From positions 1 to 11,035 of the forward strand of contig JAKAAV010000031.1 in the NCBI GenBank assembly GCA_021802185.1: DNA of 11,035 nt, read 5' to 3'. Made by a program: the position numbers and the translations under genes. Below, piece by piece: positions 1-6,843 of this stretch. Numbering within the stretch: the first letter of the stretch is position 1; each line of letters begins with the position of its first letter. Source of the DNA: Chloroflexota bacterium. GTDB lineage: Bacteria > Chloroflexota > Limnocylindria > Limnocylindrales > CSP1-4. The notes under the pieces are model-generated. The model made no database searches and was not told the origin of the DNA. It worked only from the letters and a program-made list of their open reading frames with translations.

Positions 1-1
1 C

Positions 2-1234
2 GTCCCGGCCGACCAGATCGCATCGCGTCTGCCGTCCTCGGCGACCGCGCTCGCGCTCCTGCCGCCCGGCCTCGTCACGCCGGCCGTCCGCGTCGTGCCG
101 GTCGGGACCGCCGATCCGTTCGGCGAGACGCCGGCGCGCAGCGAGCCGTACCCGCTGACGATCCCGGCGCCCACCGCATGGCCCGCCGCCTGGACGGTGT
201 ACGACCCGTCGAACGTTCGGGTGGTGCTCACGACCGGCGTCAACTGCCCCGATCGCGGCGTGAGCTACCAGACCAACGTGCTCGGCAAGGGCTGGGACTG
301 GCTGCTCCAGGCCGGGACCGCGAAGTACACGGGCCGCCACTGGGACCCGGCGTTCGGATGGTGGGTCGTGGACGCGGTCCGGACCGGCCACGCCGGGGCG
401 GTGTGGGACCTGATCCGGAATGCAGACGTGGCGGTGAGCGACTTCGAGTGCTCGATGACGCCGGGTTTCACGCAGCACGACAGCGGCACGCTGTTCACGA
501 TCGATCCCAGGGTGGCGCCGCTCATGGCCAAGGCCGGCTTCGACGTCGCGACGATCGCCGCGGACCACAACACGAACCCGGGTCTCGCGGCCGTGCCCTA
601 CACGGTCCGGGCGTTCGCCGCGAACGGGATCCGAGCGGTCGGCGGCGGCGCGAACCTCGCCCAGGCGTTGCGCCCGGCCGTGCTCGACGTCCGCGGCGTC
701 CGGTTCGGGTTCGTGGGCTTCGACGCGATCGGCGGGTCGGCCAGCGCGACCGCGACGAGCGCGGGAGTTGCGCCGCTCACGCCGGCCAACGCGCGGACGG
801 CGATCTCCGCCGCACGCGCCCAGGGTGCGCAGGTCGTGTTCGCGCTGCCGCAGTGGAGCTCGGTCGAATATCGCGCGGCGTTCACCGCCTTCCAGGACCA
901 GCTCGCCGCGCAGCTCGAGGCCGCGGGCGCCGACGAGATCATCGGCGCGGACTTCCACTGGGCCGGGGCGGTCTCGATCGCGCCGGGCGGCGACGCCGGG
1001 TACCGGCTCGTCACCGCGAGCCAGGGCAACTTCTGGTTCGGCCAGAGCTGGAGCCGGCAGACCCAGGAGGGCGTGATGACGATGCTGACGTTCGTCGGCA
1101 CGCGCCTCGCGCAGGTCCGACTGATCCCCACGGTCGTGCTCGACGACGCGCAGCCGAACCTCACCGATCCCGCCACCGACGGCCAGTTCGTGCTGCACCA
1201 GGTGCTGTCCGTCTCGCGCCTCCTCGAGCCGTGA
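2..1234 (+). CDS. CapA-like metallophosphatase-fold protein, 5'-truncated by window edge
   Basis: The frame is open to the left edge, so the gene begins before the window; about 410 residues are visible. The GTG at 95 is only an internal valine. Visible residues from about nt 236 fit the CapA (poly-gamma-glutamate synthesis, calcineurin-like) family: a TGVNCPDRGV strand (236), SDFE (437), a GFDVATIAADH segment (about 536-568), GIRAVGGG, VRFGFVGFDAIGG, AAGADEIIGADFHWAG (about 920-967) and the conserved SQGNFWFG (about 1019-1042). The stretch before it (LPSSATALALLPPG, then DPFG and YPL) resembles the end of a periplasmic-binding-protein-like domain that precedes CapA in some Chloroflexota proteins; this is recalled and not tested. 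Several residues that bind metal in CapA relatives look replaced (see findings), so activity is doubtful. It probably acts outside the membrane, but any signal sequence is outside the window. It ends 41 bp before cysE with no evident functional link. The fold is fairly sure; the role is unknown. Confidence 0.75.
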   Translation, partial: VPADQIASRLPSSATALALLPPGLVTPAVRVVPVGTADPFGETPARSEPYPLTIPAPTAWPAAWTVYDPSNVRVVLTTGVNCPDRGVSYQTNVLGKGWDWLLQAGTAKYTGRHWDPAFGWWVVDAVRTGHAGAVWDLIRNADVAVSDFECSMTPGFTQHDSGTLFTIDPRVAPLMAKAGFDVATIAADHNTNPGLAAVPYTVRAFAANGIRAVGGGANLAQALRPAVLDVRGVRFGFVGFDAIGGSASATATSAGVAPLTPANARTAISAARAQGAQVVFALPQWSSVEYRAAFTAFQDQLAAQLEAAGADEIIGADFHWAGAVSIAPGGDAGYRLVTASQGNFWFGQSWSRQTQEGVMTMLTFVGTRLAQVRLIPTVVLDDAQPNLTDPATDGQFVLHQVLSVSRLLEP

Positions 1235-1275
1235 CGGGCTCTGGGCGACACTTGCGGCACAATGGCGGCGTGACG

Positions 1276-2130
1276 ATGGACACGGTGGAGCGAGAACGGC
1301 TCGCGGAGCGGCTGCTGCAGGGGCACCGGCGCGGGCCCGAACGGCTGCCGGCGAAGGCGGCTGCCGCCGCGCTGGCCGATGGCGCGCTGCGCCTCCTGTT
1401 CCCGGAGGCCGCCGGTCACGACGCTCGCGCCGACGAGGCCGACGCCGAGATCGAGCGGCTCCACGCCGGGCTCGTCGAGCTGCTCGAGCCGCTGCGCGGG
1501 CTGAGACCGCGGATGCCACTCTCGCCGGAGGAGACCGCGTCGCGCTTCCTGGACACGCTGCCGCGCATCCAGGCCGCCCTGCAGCGCGATGCCGAGGCGA
1601 TCTGCGACGGAGACCCGGCCGCGGAGAGCGTCGAGGAGGTCATCCTCGCCTACCCCGGGTTCCTGGCGATCCTGCACTACCGGCTCGCGCACGAGCTTCG
1701 CGAACTCGGCGTCCCACTGCTGCCGCGACTCATCACGGAATGCGCGCACGATCGGACGGGGATCGACATTCACCCGGGCGCGACGATCGGGAACCCGCTC
1801 GTCATCGACCACGGGACCGGCATCGTGATCGGCGAGACGACGACGATCGGTGACAACGTCAAGCTCTACCAGGGCGTCACGCTCGGCGCCCTGAGCGTCG
1901 ACAAGTCGCTGGCGTCGCAGAAGCGCCACCCGACGATCGAGGACGACGTCGTGATCTACGCGAACGCGACGATCCTCGGCGGAAGGACGGTGGTCGGCCG
2001 CGGCAGCGTCATCGGCGGCAACGTCTGGCTGACCGAGAGCGTCCCCGCGGATTCCGTCGTGTACCACCGCAGCGAGGTCCACGTCCGCAGCGGCCCGCTC
2101 GAGCCGAACCCGGTCGACTTCACGATCTGA
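1276..2130 (+). CDS. cysE: Serine O-acetyltransferase (EpsC-type CysE)
   Basis: Transfers acetyl from acetyl-CoA to L-serine, giving O-acetylserine, the first committed step of cysteine synthesis in the cytoplasm. The 284-residue product has an alpha-helical N-terminal region (about 1-155) and a left-handed beta-helix of hexapeptide repeats (about 160-265). TGIDIHPGA (161-169) and VIDHGTGIVIGE (176-187) carry Asp164, Asp178 and His179. Their spacing matches the catalytic Asp143/His158 pair of E. coli CysE. YQGVTLGALS and the KRHPTIEDDVVIYANATILGG segment are typical of the longer EpsC-like subgroup. The chain ends in DFTI, like a CysK-binding tail. The start is uncertain: ATG 1276 has a weak GGCGG (1264-1268) ahead of it, and an in-frame GTG at 1270 would add two residues. 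The gene lies 63 bp upstream of cysK in the same direction and is probably cotranscribed with it. The family call is very secure. Confidence 0.95.
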   Translation: MDTVERERLAERLLQGHRRGPERLPAKAAAAALADGALRLLFPEAAGHDARADEADAEIERLHAGLVELLEPLRGLRPRMPLSPEETASRFLDTLPRIQAALQRDAEAICDGDPAAESVEEVILAYPGFLAILHYRLAHELRELGVPLLPRLITECAHDRTGIDIHPGATIGNPLVIDHGTGIVIGETTTIGDNVKLYQGVTLGALSVDKSLASQKRHPTIEDDVVIYANATILGGRTVVGRGSVIGGNVWLTESVPADSVVYHRSEVHVRSGPLEPNPVDFTI

Positions 2131-2183
2131 CGGGGATCCGCGCGCGATCGGCGCCCGCGGACTCCACAACCACTGCGACTCAC

Positions 2184-2191
2184 GGAGGGGG
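2184..2191 (+). promoter_or_regulatory. Strong ribosome binding site of cysK
   Basis: GGAGGGGG lies just upstream of ATG 2194 and fixes the cysK start. The 62-bp cysE-cysK gap otherwise shows no convincing promoter or terminator, in line with cotranscription. Confidence 0.75.
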
Positions 2192-2193
2192 AC

Positions 2194-3108
2194 ATGAAGG
2201 CCGACAACATTCTCGAGGTCATCGGCAACACGCCCGAGGTGCGGCTGCGCCGGCTGTTCGGCGACCGCGTGCAGGTCTGGATGAAGCTCGAGCGGCAGAA
2301 CCCGGGCGGCTCGATCAAGGACCGGATCGCGCTGTCGATGATCGAGGACGCCGAGGCGCGTGGCGTCCTCCACCCCGGGTCGGTCGTCATCGAGCCCACG
2401 TCGGGCAACACCGGTGTCGGCCTCGCGCTCGTGTGCGCCGTCAAGGGCTACCGGCTGATCCTCGTGATGCCGGAGTCGATGTCGGTCGAACGCCGGCGGC
2501 TCATGGCGGCGTACGGCGCGACGTTCGAGCTGACGCCGCGGGAGCTCGGGATGCGCGGTTCGGTCGAGCGAGCCGAGGAGCTCGTGCGCGAGACCGAGAA
2601 CGCCTGGATGCCGATGCAGTTCGCGAACCCGGCGAACGTCGAGGTGCACCGGCGGACGACCGCCCAGGAGATCCTGCGCGACTTCCCGGACGGGCTCGAC
2701 GAGATCGTCGCTGGCGTCGGGACCGGCGGCCACCTGTCGGCATGCGGCGAGGTGCTGAAGCCGCTCTGGCCGCACCTCCGCACCGTGGCCGTCGAGCCGG
2801 AGGCGTCGCCGGTCATCAGCGAGGGACGCGCAGGACCGCACCCGATCCAGGGTCTCGGCGCGAACTTCGTGCCGGAGAACTACCACCCCGGCGCGGTCGA
2901 CGAGGTCGTGACGGTCGCGGCGTCCGACGCGTTCGAGTTCGCCCGGCGATGCGCGCGCGAGGAGGGGATCCTCTGCGGCATCAGCACGGGTGCGGTGCTG
3001 GCCGCGGTCGCGAAGCGGATCGAGGGACTGCCGGACAACGCGCGCGTGCTGACGTTCGCCTACGACACGGGCGAGCGGTACCTGTCGGTCGAGGGGCTGT
3101 TCGCCTGA
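2194..3108 (+). CDS. cysK: Cysteine synthase (O-acetylserine sulfhydrylase), PLP-dependent
   Basis: Condenses O-acetylserine with sulfide to give cysteine; a fold-type II PLP enzyme of 304 residues, close to the usual 300-325. GGSIKDR holds the Schiff-base Lys42; PTSGNTG (68-74) is the substrate loop; [12 protein letters not shown] (145-156) matches the active-site segment of CysK; GTGGH (176-180) is the PLP-phosphate loop, with His in place of the common Thr; [12 protein letters not shown] (219-230) and GISTGA (262-267) follow; YDTGERYLS lies near the end. ATG 2194 has a strong GGAGGGGG Shine-Dalgarno (2184-2191), far better than that of cysE, which fits a higher translation rate. The upstream cysE supplies its substrate. 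CysM or a related beta-substituting enzyme is possible, since CysK and CysM are hard to separate by eye, but pairing with cysE favours CysK. A GC-rich hairpin and repeat array begin 10 bp after the stop. Confidence 0.93.
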   Translation: MKADNILEVIGNTPEVRLRRLFGDRVQVWMKLERQNPGGSIKDRIALSMIEDAEARGVLHPGSVVIEPTSGNTGVGLALVCAVKGYRLILVMPESMSVERRRLMAAYGATFELTPRELGMRGSVERAEELVRETENAWMPMQFANPANVEVHRRTTAQEILRDFPDGLDEIVAGVGTGGHLSACGEVLKPLWPHLRTVAVEPEASPVISEGRAGPHPIQGLGANFVPENYHPGAVDEVVTVAASDAFEFARRCAREEGILCGISTGAVLAAVAKRIEGLPDNARVLTFAYDTGERYLSVEGLFA

Positions 3109-3117
3109 CGGTCGGCG

Positions 3118-3135
3118 GACGGCGGTCACGCCGTT
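3118..3135 (+). terminator. Candidate hairpin terminator after cysK
   Basis: ACGGCG (3119-3124), loop GTCA and CGCCGT (3129-3134) form a perfect 6-bp stem, extended by a G-T pair at 3118/3135. It begins 10 bp after the cysK stop. No T-run follows, which is common in high-GC genomes but leaves the call tentative. It overlaps the first, degenerate unit of the tandem array. Confidence 0.45.
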
Positions 3136-3215
3136 GCACGGTCGCGCCGTCGCACGGTCACGCCGTCGCACGGTCGCGCCGTCGCACGGTCGCGCCGCCG
3201 CACGGTCAGGCCGCC
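3120..3215. repeat. Tandem array of 16-bp units in a convergent intergenic gap
   Basis: Six consecutive 16-bp units start at 3120, 3136, 3152, 3168, 3184 and 3200. The consensus is GCACGGTCGCGCCGTC. Units at 3136 and 3168 are identical. The unit at 3152 differs only by A for G in the middle. The last two end in CCGCC, and the first is half degenerate. Units 1-3 can fold ACGG-loop-CCGT, a 4-bp stem with a 5-nt loop, so the array is a string of short potential hairpins. The length of 16 is not a multiple of three, so the array is not built as protein-coding repeats. It lies between the ends of cysK and the convergent thioesterase gene; 3216-3258 is GC-rich and shows nothing else. Confidence 0.85.
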
Positions 3216-3258
3216 GGGCGGGGGGCGACGCCACGCCCTCCGCCGGGTCGGTCTCGCC

Positions 3259-3849
3259 TCAGTCGGCCGCCGAAACCGGCGCGGCTTCCTCCACGGTCCG
3301 CCCGTCGGACTCGTACGCCTCGAGGATCGCGAGCAGGTCGGCCGGCAGCGGCATCACGCGGCCCGCCGCGTAGTCGTACATGACCTGGATCGTCTCGCCG
3401 TACGCCGCGAGCCGCACCTGCCCGGACGGCTCCTCGACCGACAGCCGGTAGTCCATCGAGAACGACGACCGCGAGGTCCAGCCCACCCGGCACTCGCAGA
3501 CGAGGTGTTCGCCGAAGAGCACCGGGCTCGCGTACGTGACGCGCGCGTCGGCGAGGATGAAGCTGCGGTCGTGGGTCTGCGCGCCGATGCCGAACGTGGA
3601 GCCCGTGACCTCGCGGTAGTAGCCGGCGCGGGCGAGCTCCATGTAGGTCAGGTAGACGGCGTTGTTCACGTGGCCCATCGCGTCCGTGTCGGCGAAGCGG
3701 ACGTCGATCGGCCGGCGGTACCGGAAGCTGCCTGTCGGAGGGCGGAAGCGGCGGGTCGAGGCGTCGTGACGGCTGAGGCTCACCCGCGCATTCTGCCCGA
3801 TCGACGAGCCGGCACCGTCCCGCCCGCCGCGCAGGCCCGGGTCACTCAC
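3259..3849 (-). CDS. Acyl-CoA thioesterase, hotdog fold (4HBT / YbgC-FadM type)
   Basis: A 196-residue protein predicted to hydrolyse an acyl-CoA or similar thioester in the cytoplasm. The motif DVRFADTDAMGHVNNAVYL (residues 49-67) is the signature of the YbgC/FadM branch, with Asp56 at the position of the catalytic Asp of 4-hydroxybenzoyl-CoA thioesterase. YMELARAGYY (69-78) and the later strand region SFSMDYRLSVEE also fit. The substrate cannot be told from sequence. The start used is GTG 3849, 4 bp after the ATPase stop (TGA 3856-3854), implying translational coupling. Residues 1-42 precede the fold and look unstructured, so an in-frame GTG at 3783 (residue 23) could be the true start; neither has a good Shine-Dalgarno. 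It probably shares the copper-controlled promoter of the ATPase, though a functional link to copper is not evident. Confidence 0.85.
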   Translation of the reverse strand: MSDPGLRGGRDGAGSSIGQNARVSLSRHDASTRRFRPPTGSFRYRRPIDVRFADTDAMGHVNNAVYLTYMELARAGYYREVTGSTFGIGAQTHDRSFILADARVTYASPVLFGEHLVCECRVGWTSRSSFSMDYRLSVEEPSGQVRLAAYGETIQVMYDYAAGRVMPLPADLLAILEAYESDGRTVEEAAPVSAAD

Positions 3850-3853
3850 CCCG

Positions 3854-6607
3854 TCACCCGCGCGGCTCGACCACGAGGGTCCCCCGTGCGGCCGGCGCCG
3901 CGCTCCCCGTGCCCGACCCGATCTCGACCGGATAGCGGCCCGGAGCCGGCGCCATGAAGCGCACGGACGTCGTCTGGCCGGGCCGTGCCGGCACGTCGAC
4001 GTTCGGGATGCCCTGGACGACGAGCTCTCGGTACGCCGGCGCGTCGTTGGTGAATCGCAGGTACACGAACGAACCGGTGCGGACGTGGAGCTCGGCGGGA
4101 ACGCCCGCGCCGCTCGACGCGGTGACGGCGACCTGCTGCGCGGACGCGTCGAGCCACTGGTTGCCCGCGAGAACCGCCGCTGCCACGGCGAGGCCGGCGA
4201 CCGCGATCGCGACGAGGTAGCCGGCGTCGCGGATCCGCGTCGCGAGCGGCTGGCGGCCGAGCCGAGCGTGCCCTGGGCGCGCGTCGAAGCCGCGCAGCCG
4301 GAGCGAGTTCGTGACGACGCTCACCGAGCTCAGCGCCATCGCGCCCGCGGCGAGTGCGGGGCTGAGCGTCGTGCCCGTGAACGGGTAGAGCAGCCCCATC
4401 GCGATCGGGATCAGCACGACGTTGTAGCCGAACGCCCACGCGAGGTTCTGGCGGATCACGGAGATCGTTCGTCGCGAGAGCGCGATCGCCGAGGCGATCC
4501 CGCGCGGGTCGCCACCGACCAGCGTCACGTCGGACGCCTCGATCGCGACGTCCGCACCCGTCCCGATCGCGATCCCGAGATCGGCCTGCGCGAGGGCCGG
4601 CGCGTCGTTGATGCCGTCGCCGACCATCGCCACGCGCCGACCGCCGGACTGCAGCTCGGCGACCTTCTCGGCCTTTCCGCCCGGCAGCACCTCCGCCATC
4701 ACGTGGTCCGGCGCGATCCCGACCTGCCGGGCCACCGCCTCGGCCGTCGCGCGCCGGTCACCGGTGACCATCCACGCCTCGATGCCCTGCGCCATCAGCC
4801 CGCGCACCGCCTCGGCCGCTTCGGCCTTGACGGGGTCGGAGATCACGACGACGCCGGCGAGGACGAGCGATGCGGCGTCCGGCTCGGCGGCCGCGACGTA
4901 CACCGGGGTCCGTCCTTCGGCCGCCTCGGTCGCCGCGACCGCCTCCAGCGACGAGACATCCACGCCGTGCAGCGCCATCAGCCGCGCGTTGCCGGCCGCC
5001 ACCCGCCGCCCGGCGACCACCGCCTCGACGCCGCTGCCGGAGACGGCCTCGAACTCCGTCACGTCGAGCCGTCCGACCCCCTCGGCATCAGCCGCCGCGA
5101 CGATCGCCGCGGCCAGCGGGTGCTCCGAGCGGCGCTCGACGGAGCCGGCCAGGTCGAGCAGGTCGTGGACCGAGGTCAGCCGCGCGGGGACGATCGAGGT
5201 GACGGCGGGCCGGCCGAGCGTCAGGGTCCCCGTCTTGTCGAGCACGATCGCGCTCACGCGGTGAGCCTGCTCGAGCGCCTCACCGCCGCGGAACAGGACG
5301 CCGGCCTCGGCGCCCTTGCCGGTGCCGACCATGATGGCGGTCGGCGTCGCGAGCCCCAGCGCGCACGGGCACGCGATGATGACCACGGCGATGAACGCCG
5401 TGAGCGCGAGGGTGAGCTTCGGCTCCGGGCCGAAGGTCATCCACAGCGCGAACGTGAGCGCCGCGGTGCCGAGCACGAGCGGCACGAAATAGGCGCTGAT
5501 GAGGTCGGCGGTGCGCTGGATCGGCGCCTTCGAGCCCTGGGCGGCCTGCACCATCCGGACGATCTGTGCGAGCGCGGTGTCGCGCCCGACCCGCGTCGCC
5601 CGGAACACGAACGAGCCGGTCGTGTTGAGCGTCGCGCCGATCACCTCGTCGCCGGGACGCTTCTCGACCGGGATCGCCTCGCCGGTCAGCATCGACTCGT
5701 CGACCGCCGACGAGCCCTCGACCACGACGCCGTCGACCGGGACCTTCTCGCCCGGCCGAACGCGCACGAGGTCTCCGGCCTGTACCTGCTCGAGCGGGAC
5801 GTCGACCTCGCTGTCGCCGCGGACGACCCGCGCCGACTTCGCCTGCAGCCCGATCAGTGCCTTCACGGCCCCGACCGTCTGGCCCTTCGCCCGCGCCTCG
5901 AGCCACCGCCCGAGCAGGATGAGCCCGACGATGATCGTGGACGAGTCGAAGTAGGTGTCGGGCCGGATGCCGGCGCGCATGACGACGTCCGGGTACATCG
6001 TGACGAAGACGCTGTAGCCCCACGCCGCACTCGTGCCGACCGCGACGAGCGTGTCCATGGTCGCGCTGCGGTGCCGGAGCGCGCGCCACGCGGCCCTGTA
6101 GAAGCGACCGCCGGCCCAGAACTGGACGAACGTCGCCGGCCAGAGGACGAGCTTGTTGAGGTCCTCCATGGCGACCGGCATCCAGGGCCAGAACATCAGC
6201 AGCATGATTCCGGCCGCGACGGCGAGGCTGACGAGCGACTGGATCCGCAGCTCGCGGCGCTCCCGGCCGCGCTCGAGGTCCTCGGCGGTCGGCTCGTCGA
6301 CGAGCGCGACGCCCCCTTCGTCCGCCGCCGCCTCCGCGCCGCCGACGTTCCGAACCTCGTACCCGGCCGCCTCGATCGCACCGACGAGCTCCGAGCGACC
6401 CGTGACGGACGGCAGGAAGCGGATCGTCGCACGTTCCGTCGCGAGGTTGACGCTCGCCTCCTGCACGCCGTCGGTCTTGCGCAGGAACCGCTCGATGCGG
6501 TTCACGCACGAGGCGCACGTCATGCCCTCGATGGGCAGGACGACCTCGATCGGCTCGGTCGTGGATGGCCGGGCCGGAGTGGTGGTGGCTGGCGACTGGA
6601 CGGACAC
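3854..6607 (-). CDS. copA: Cu(I)-exporting P1B-type ATPase with C-terminal cupredoxin-like domain
   Basis: ATP-driven export of Cu(I) across the inner membrane; 917 residues, about 100 more than a usual CopA. It has an N-terminal HMA metal-binding domain with GMTCASC (Cys31/Cys34); membrane helices from about 122; TGEAIPVEK (308-316); CPC (413-415) in the transport helix; the phosphorylation motif DKTGT (457-461); the HP nucleotide-binding motif (496-497); TGD (615-617); and GDGINDAP (663-670). YN (728-729) and MALSS (757-761) in the last two core helices are the Cu(I) class P1B-1 signature. An additional helix (about 797-815) then leads to a beta-rich domain (about 824-914), predicted to be outside, which resembles a cupredoxin without its copper ligands. 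The start is GTG 6607, preceded by CGGGAG (6618-6613) at 5-nt spacing. Longer starts such as ATG 6715 would place the promoter and operator inside the gene. Ag(I) is an alternative substrate. Confidence 0.93.
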   Translation of the reverse strand: MSVQSPATTTPARPSTTEPIEVVLPIEGMTCASCVNRIERFLRKTDGVQEASVNLATERATIRFLPSVTGRSELVGAIEAAGYEVRNVGGAEAAADEGGVALVDEPTAEDLERGRERRELRIQSLVSLAVAAGIMLLMFWPWMPVAMEDLNKLVLWPATFVQFWAGGRFYRAAWRALRHRSATMDTLVAVGTSAAWGYSVFVTMYPDVVMRAGIRPDTYFDSSTIIVGLILLGRWLEARAKGQTVGAVKALIGLQAKSARVVRGDSEVDVPLEQVQAGDLVRVRPGEKVPVDGVVVEGSSAVDESMLTGEAIPVEKRPGDEVIGATLNTTGSFVFRATRVGRDTALAQIVRMVQAAQGSKAPIQRTADLISAYFVPLVLGTAALTFALWMTFGPEPKLTLALTAFIAVVIIACPCALGLATPTAIMVGTGKGAEAGVLFRGGEALEQAHRVSAIVLDKTGTLTLGRPAVTSIVPARLTSVHDLLDLAGSVERRSEHPLAAAIVAAADAEGVGRLDVTEFEAVSGSGVEAVVAGRRVAAGNARLMALHGVDVSSLEAVAATEAAEGRTPVYVAAAEPDAASLVLAGVVVISDPVKAEAAEAVRGLMAQGIEAWMVTGDRRATAEAVARQVGIAPDHVMAEVLPGGKAEKVAELQSGGRRVAMVGDGINDAPALAQADLGIAIGTGADVAIEASDVTLVGGDPRGIASAIALSRRTISVIRQNLAWAFGYNVVLIPIAMGLLYPFTGTTLSPALAAGAMALSSVSVVTNSLRLRGFDARPGHARLGRQPLATRIRDAGYLVAIAVAGLAVAAAVLAGNQWLDASAQQVAVTASSGAGVPAELHVRTGSFVYLRFTNDAPAYRELVVQGIPNVDVPARPGQTTSVRFMAPAPGRYPVEIGSGTGSAAPAARGTLVVEPRG

Positions 6608-6612
6608 GACGA

Positions 6613-6618
6613 CTCCCG
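6613..6618 (-). promoter_or_regulatory. Ribosome binding site deciding the copA start
   Basis: CGGGAG on the - strand, five bases before GTG 6607. This is the only good Shine-Dalgarno in the 5' part of this long open frame, and it sits directly before the residues leading into the HMA domain. Confidence 0.6.
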
Positions 6619-6661
6619 GAGGGCGAGCGGCGCCGGCCGTGGCGCCGGGACGCAGGCTCTG

Positions 6662-6678
6662 ATACTCCCCACCAGTAT
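6662..6678 (-). promoter_or_regulatory. Candidate CsoR-type copper operator
   Basis: Read on the - strand the site is ATACTGGTGGGGAGTAT: perfect 5-bp arms ATACT/AGTAT around a G-rich 7-bp centre, 17 bp in all. CsoR operators such as that of B. subtilis copZA are 17-bp sites with ATAC...GTAT arms and a G-rich core, so size, arms and core agree, although the usual CCC/GGG inner arms are not kept. It lies about 55 bp upstream of the copA start, overlaps the -10 hexamer and stands out as AT-rich in GC-rich surroundings. Predicted mode: CsoR represses until Cu(I) binds. No csoR gene is in the window, and another repressor is possible. Confidence 0.55.
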
Positions 6679-6701
6679 ATGCCCCCGGTCCACGGACCGA
6701 A
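6674..6701 (-). promoter_or_regulatory. Candidate copA promoter
   Basis: On the - strand TATACT (6679-6674) is one base from the consensus -10. A weak -35, TTCGGT (6701-6696), lies 16 bp upstream. Transcription would start near 6667, leaving a leader of about 60 bases and driving copA and the downstream thioesterase. A 14-bp palindrome, CGGTCCACGGACCG (6686-6699), overlaps the -35 and fills most of the spacer. Confidence 0.5.
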
Positions 6702-6803
6702 GTGGCGATGGGCATGCCCTGAAGGGCCGAGCGGCCCCGCACGTTGGAGGGGCGTCGGTCACGAGGCGCGGACGGGCCCCGGAGCGAGCGGGACACGCCA
6801 GAT

Positions 6804-6822
6804 CTCCGGGCTCAGCCGGGAG
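6804..6822 (-). terminator. Weak hairpin after the molybdenum hydroxylase gene
   Basis: CTCCGG (6804-6809) can pair with CCGGGAG (6816-6822) with one bulged G, giving a 6-bp stem about 20 bp beyond the stop of the - strand gene ending at 6844. There is no T-run. It would separate that gene from the copA promoter, but the stem is modest. Confidence 0.25.
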
Positions 6823-6843
6823 GCCGCTCCCCGCCCGAAGGAT

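Noticed and set aside
1226..1241. Hairpin GAGCC-GTGACG-GGCTC around the stop codon of the CapA-like gene
   Set aside because: The 5-bp stem has no T-run and overlaps the stop codon; it is too weak to call a terminator at this GC content.
1235..1275. Promoter before cysE (CACAAT at 1258-1263 as a -10)
   Set aside because: No -35 at a usable distance; the resemblance is too weak to report.
3136..3215. The 16-bp array as a CRISPR
   Set aside because: Units abut without spacers and are far shorter than CRISPR repeats; it is a plain tandem repeat.
598..3234. Very long open frame on the - strand opposite the CapA-like, cysE and cysK genes
   Set aside because: It is antisense to well-recognised genes, extremely rich in Arg, Asp and His, and matches no family. 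Long antisense frames are expected at this GC content.
6608..6796. N-terminal extension of the copper ATPase up to 6796 or to ATG 6715
   Set aside because: It contains the likely promoter and operator, is low-complexity, and has no good ribosome binding site. GTG 6607 has CGGGAG at the right spacing.
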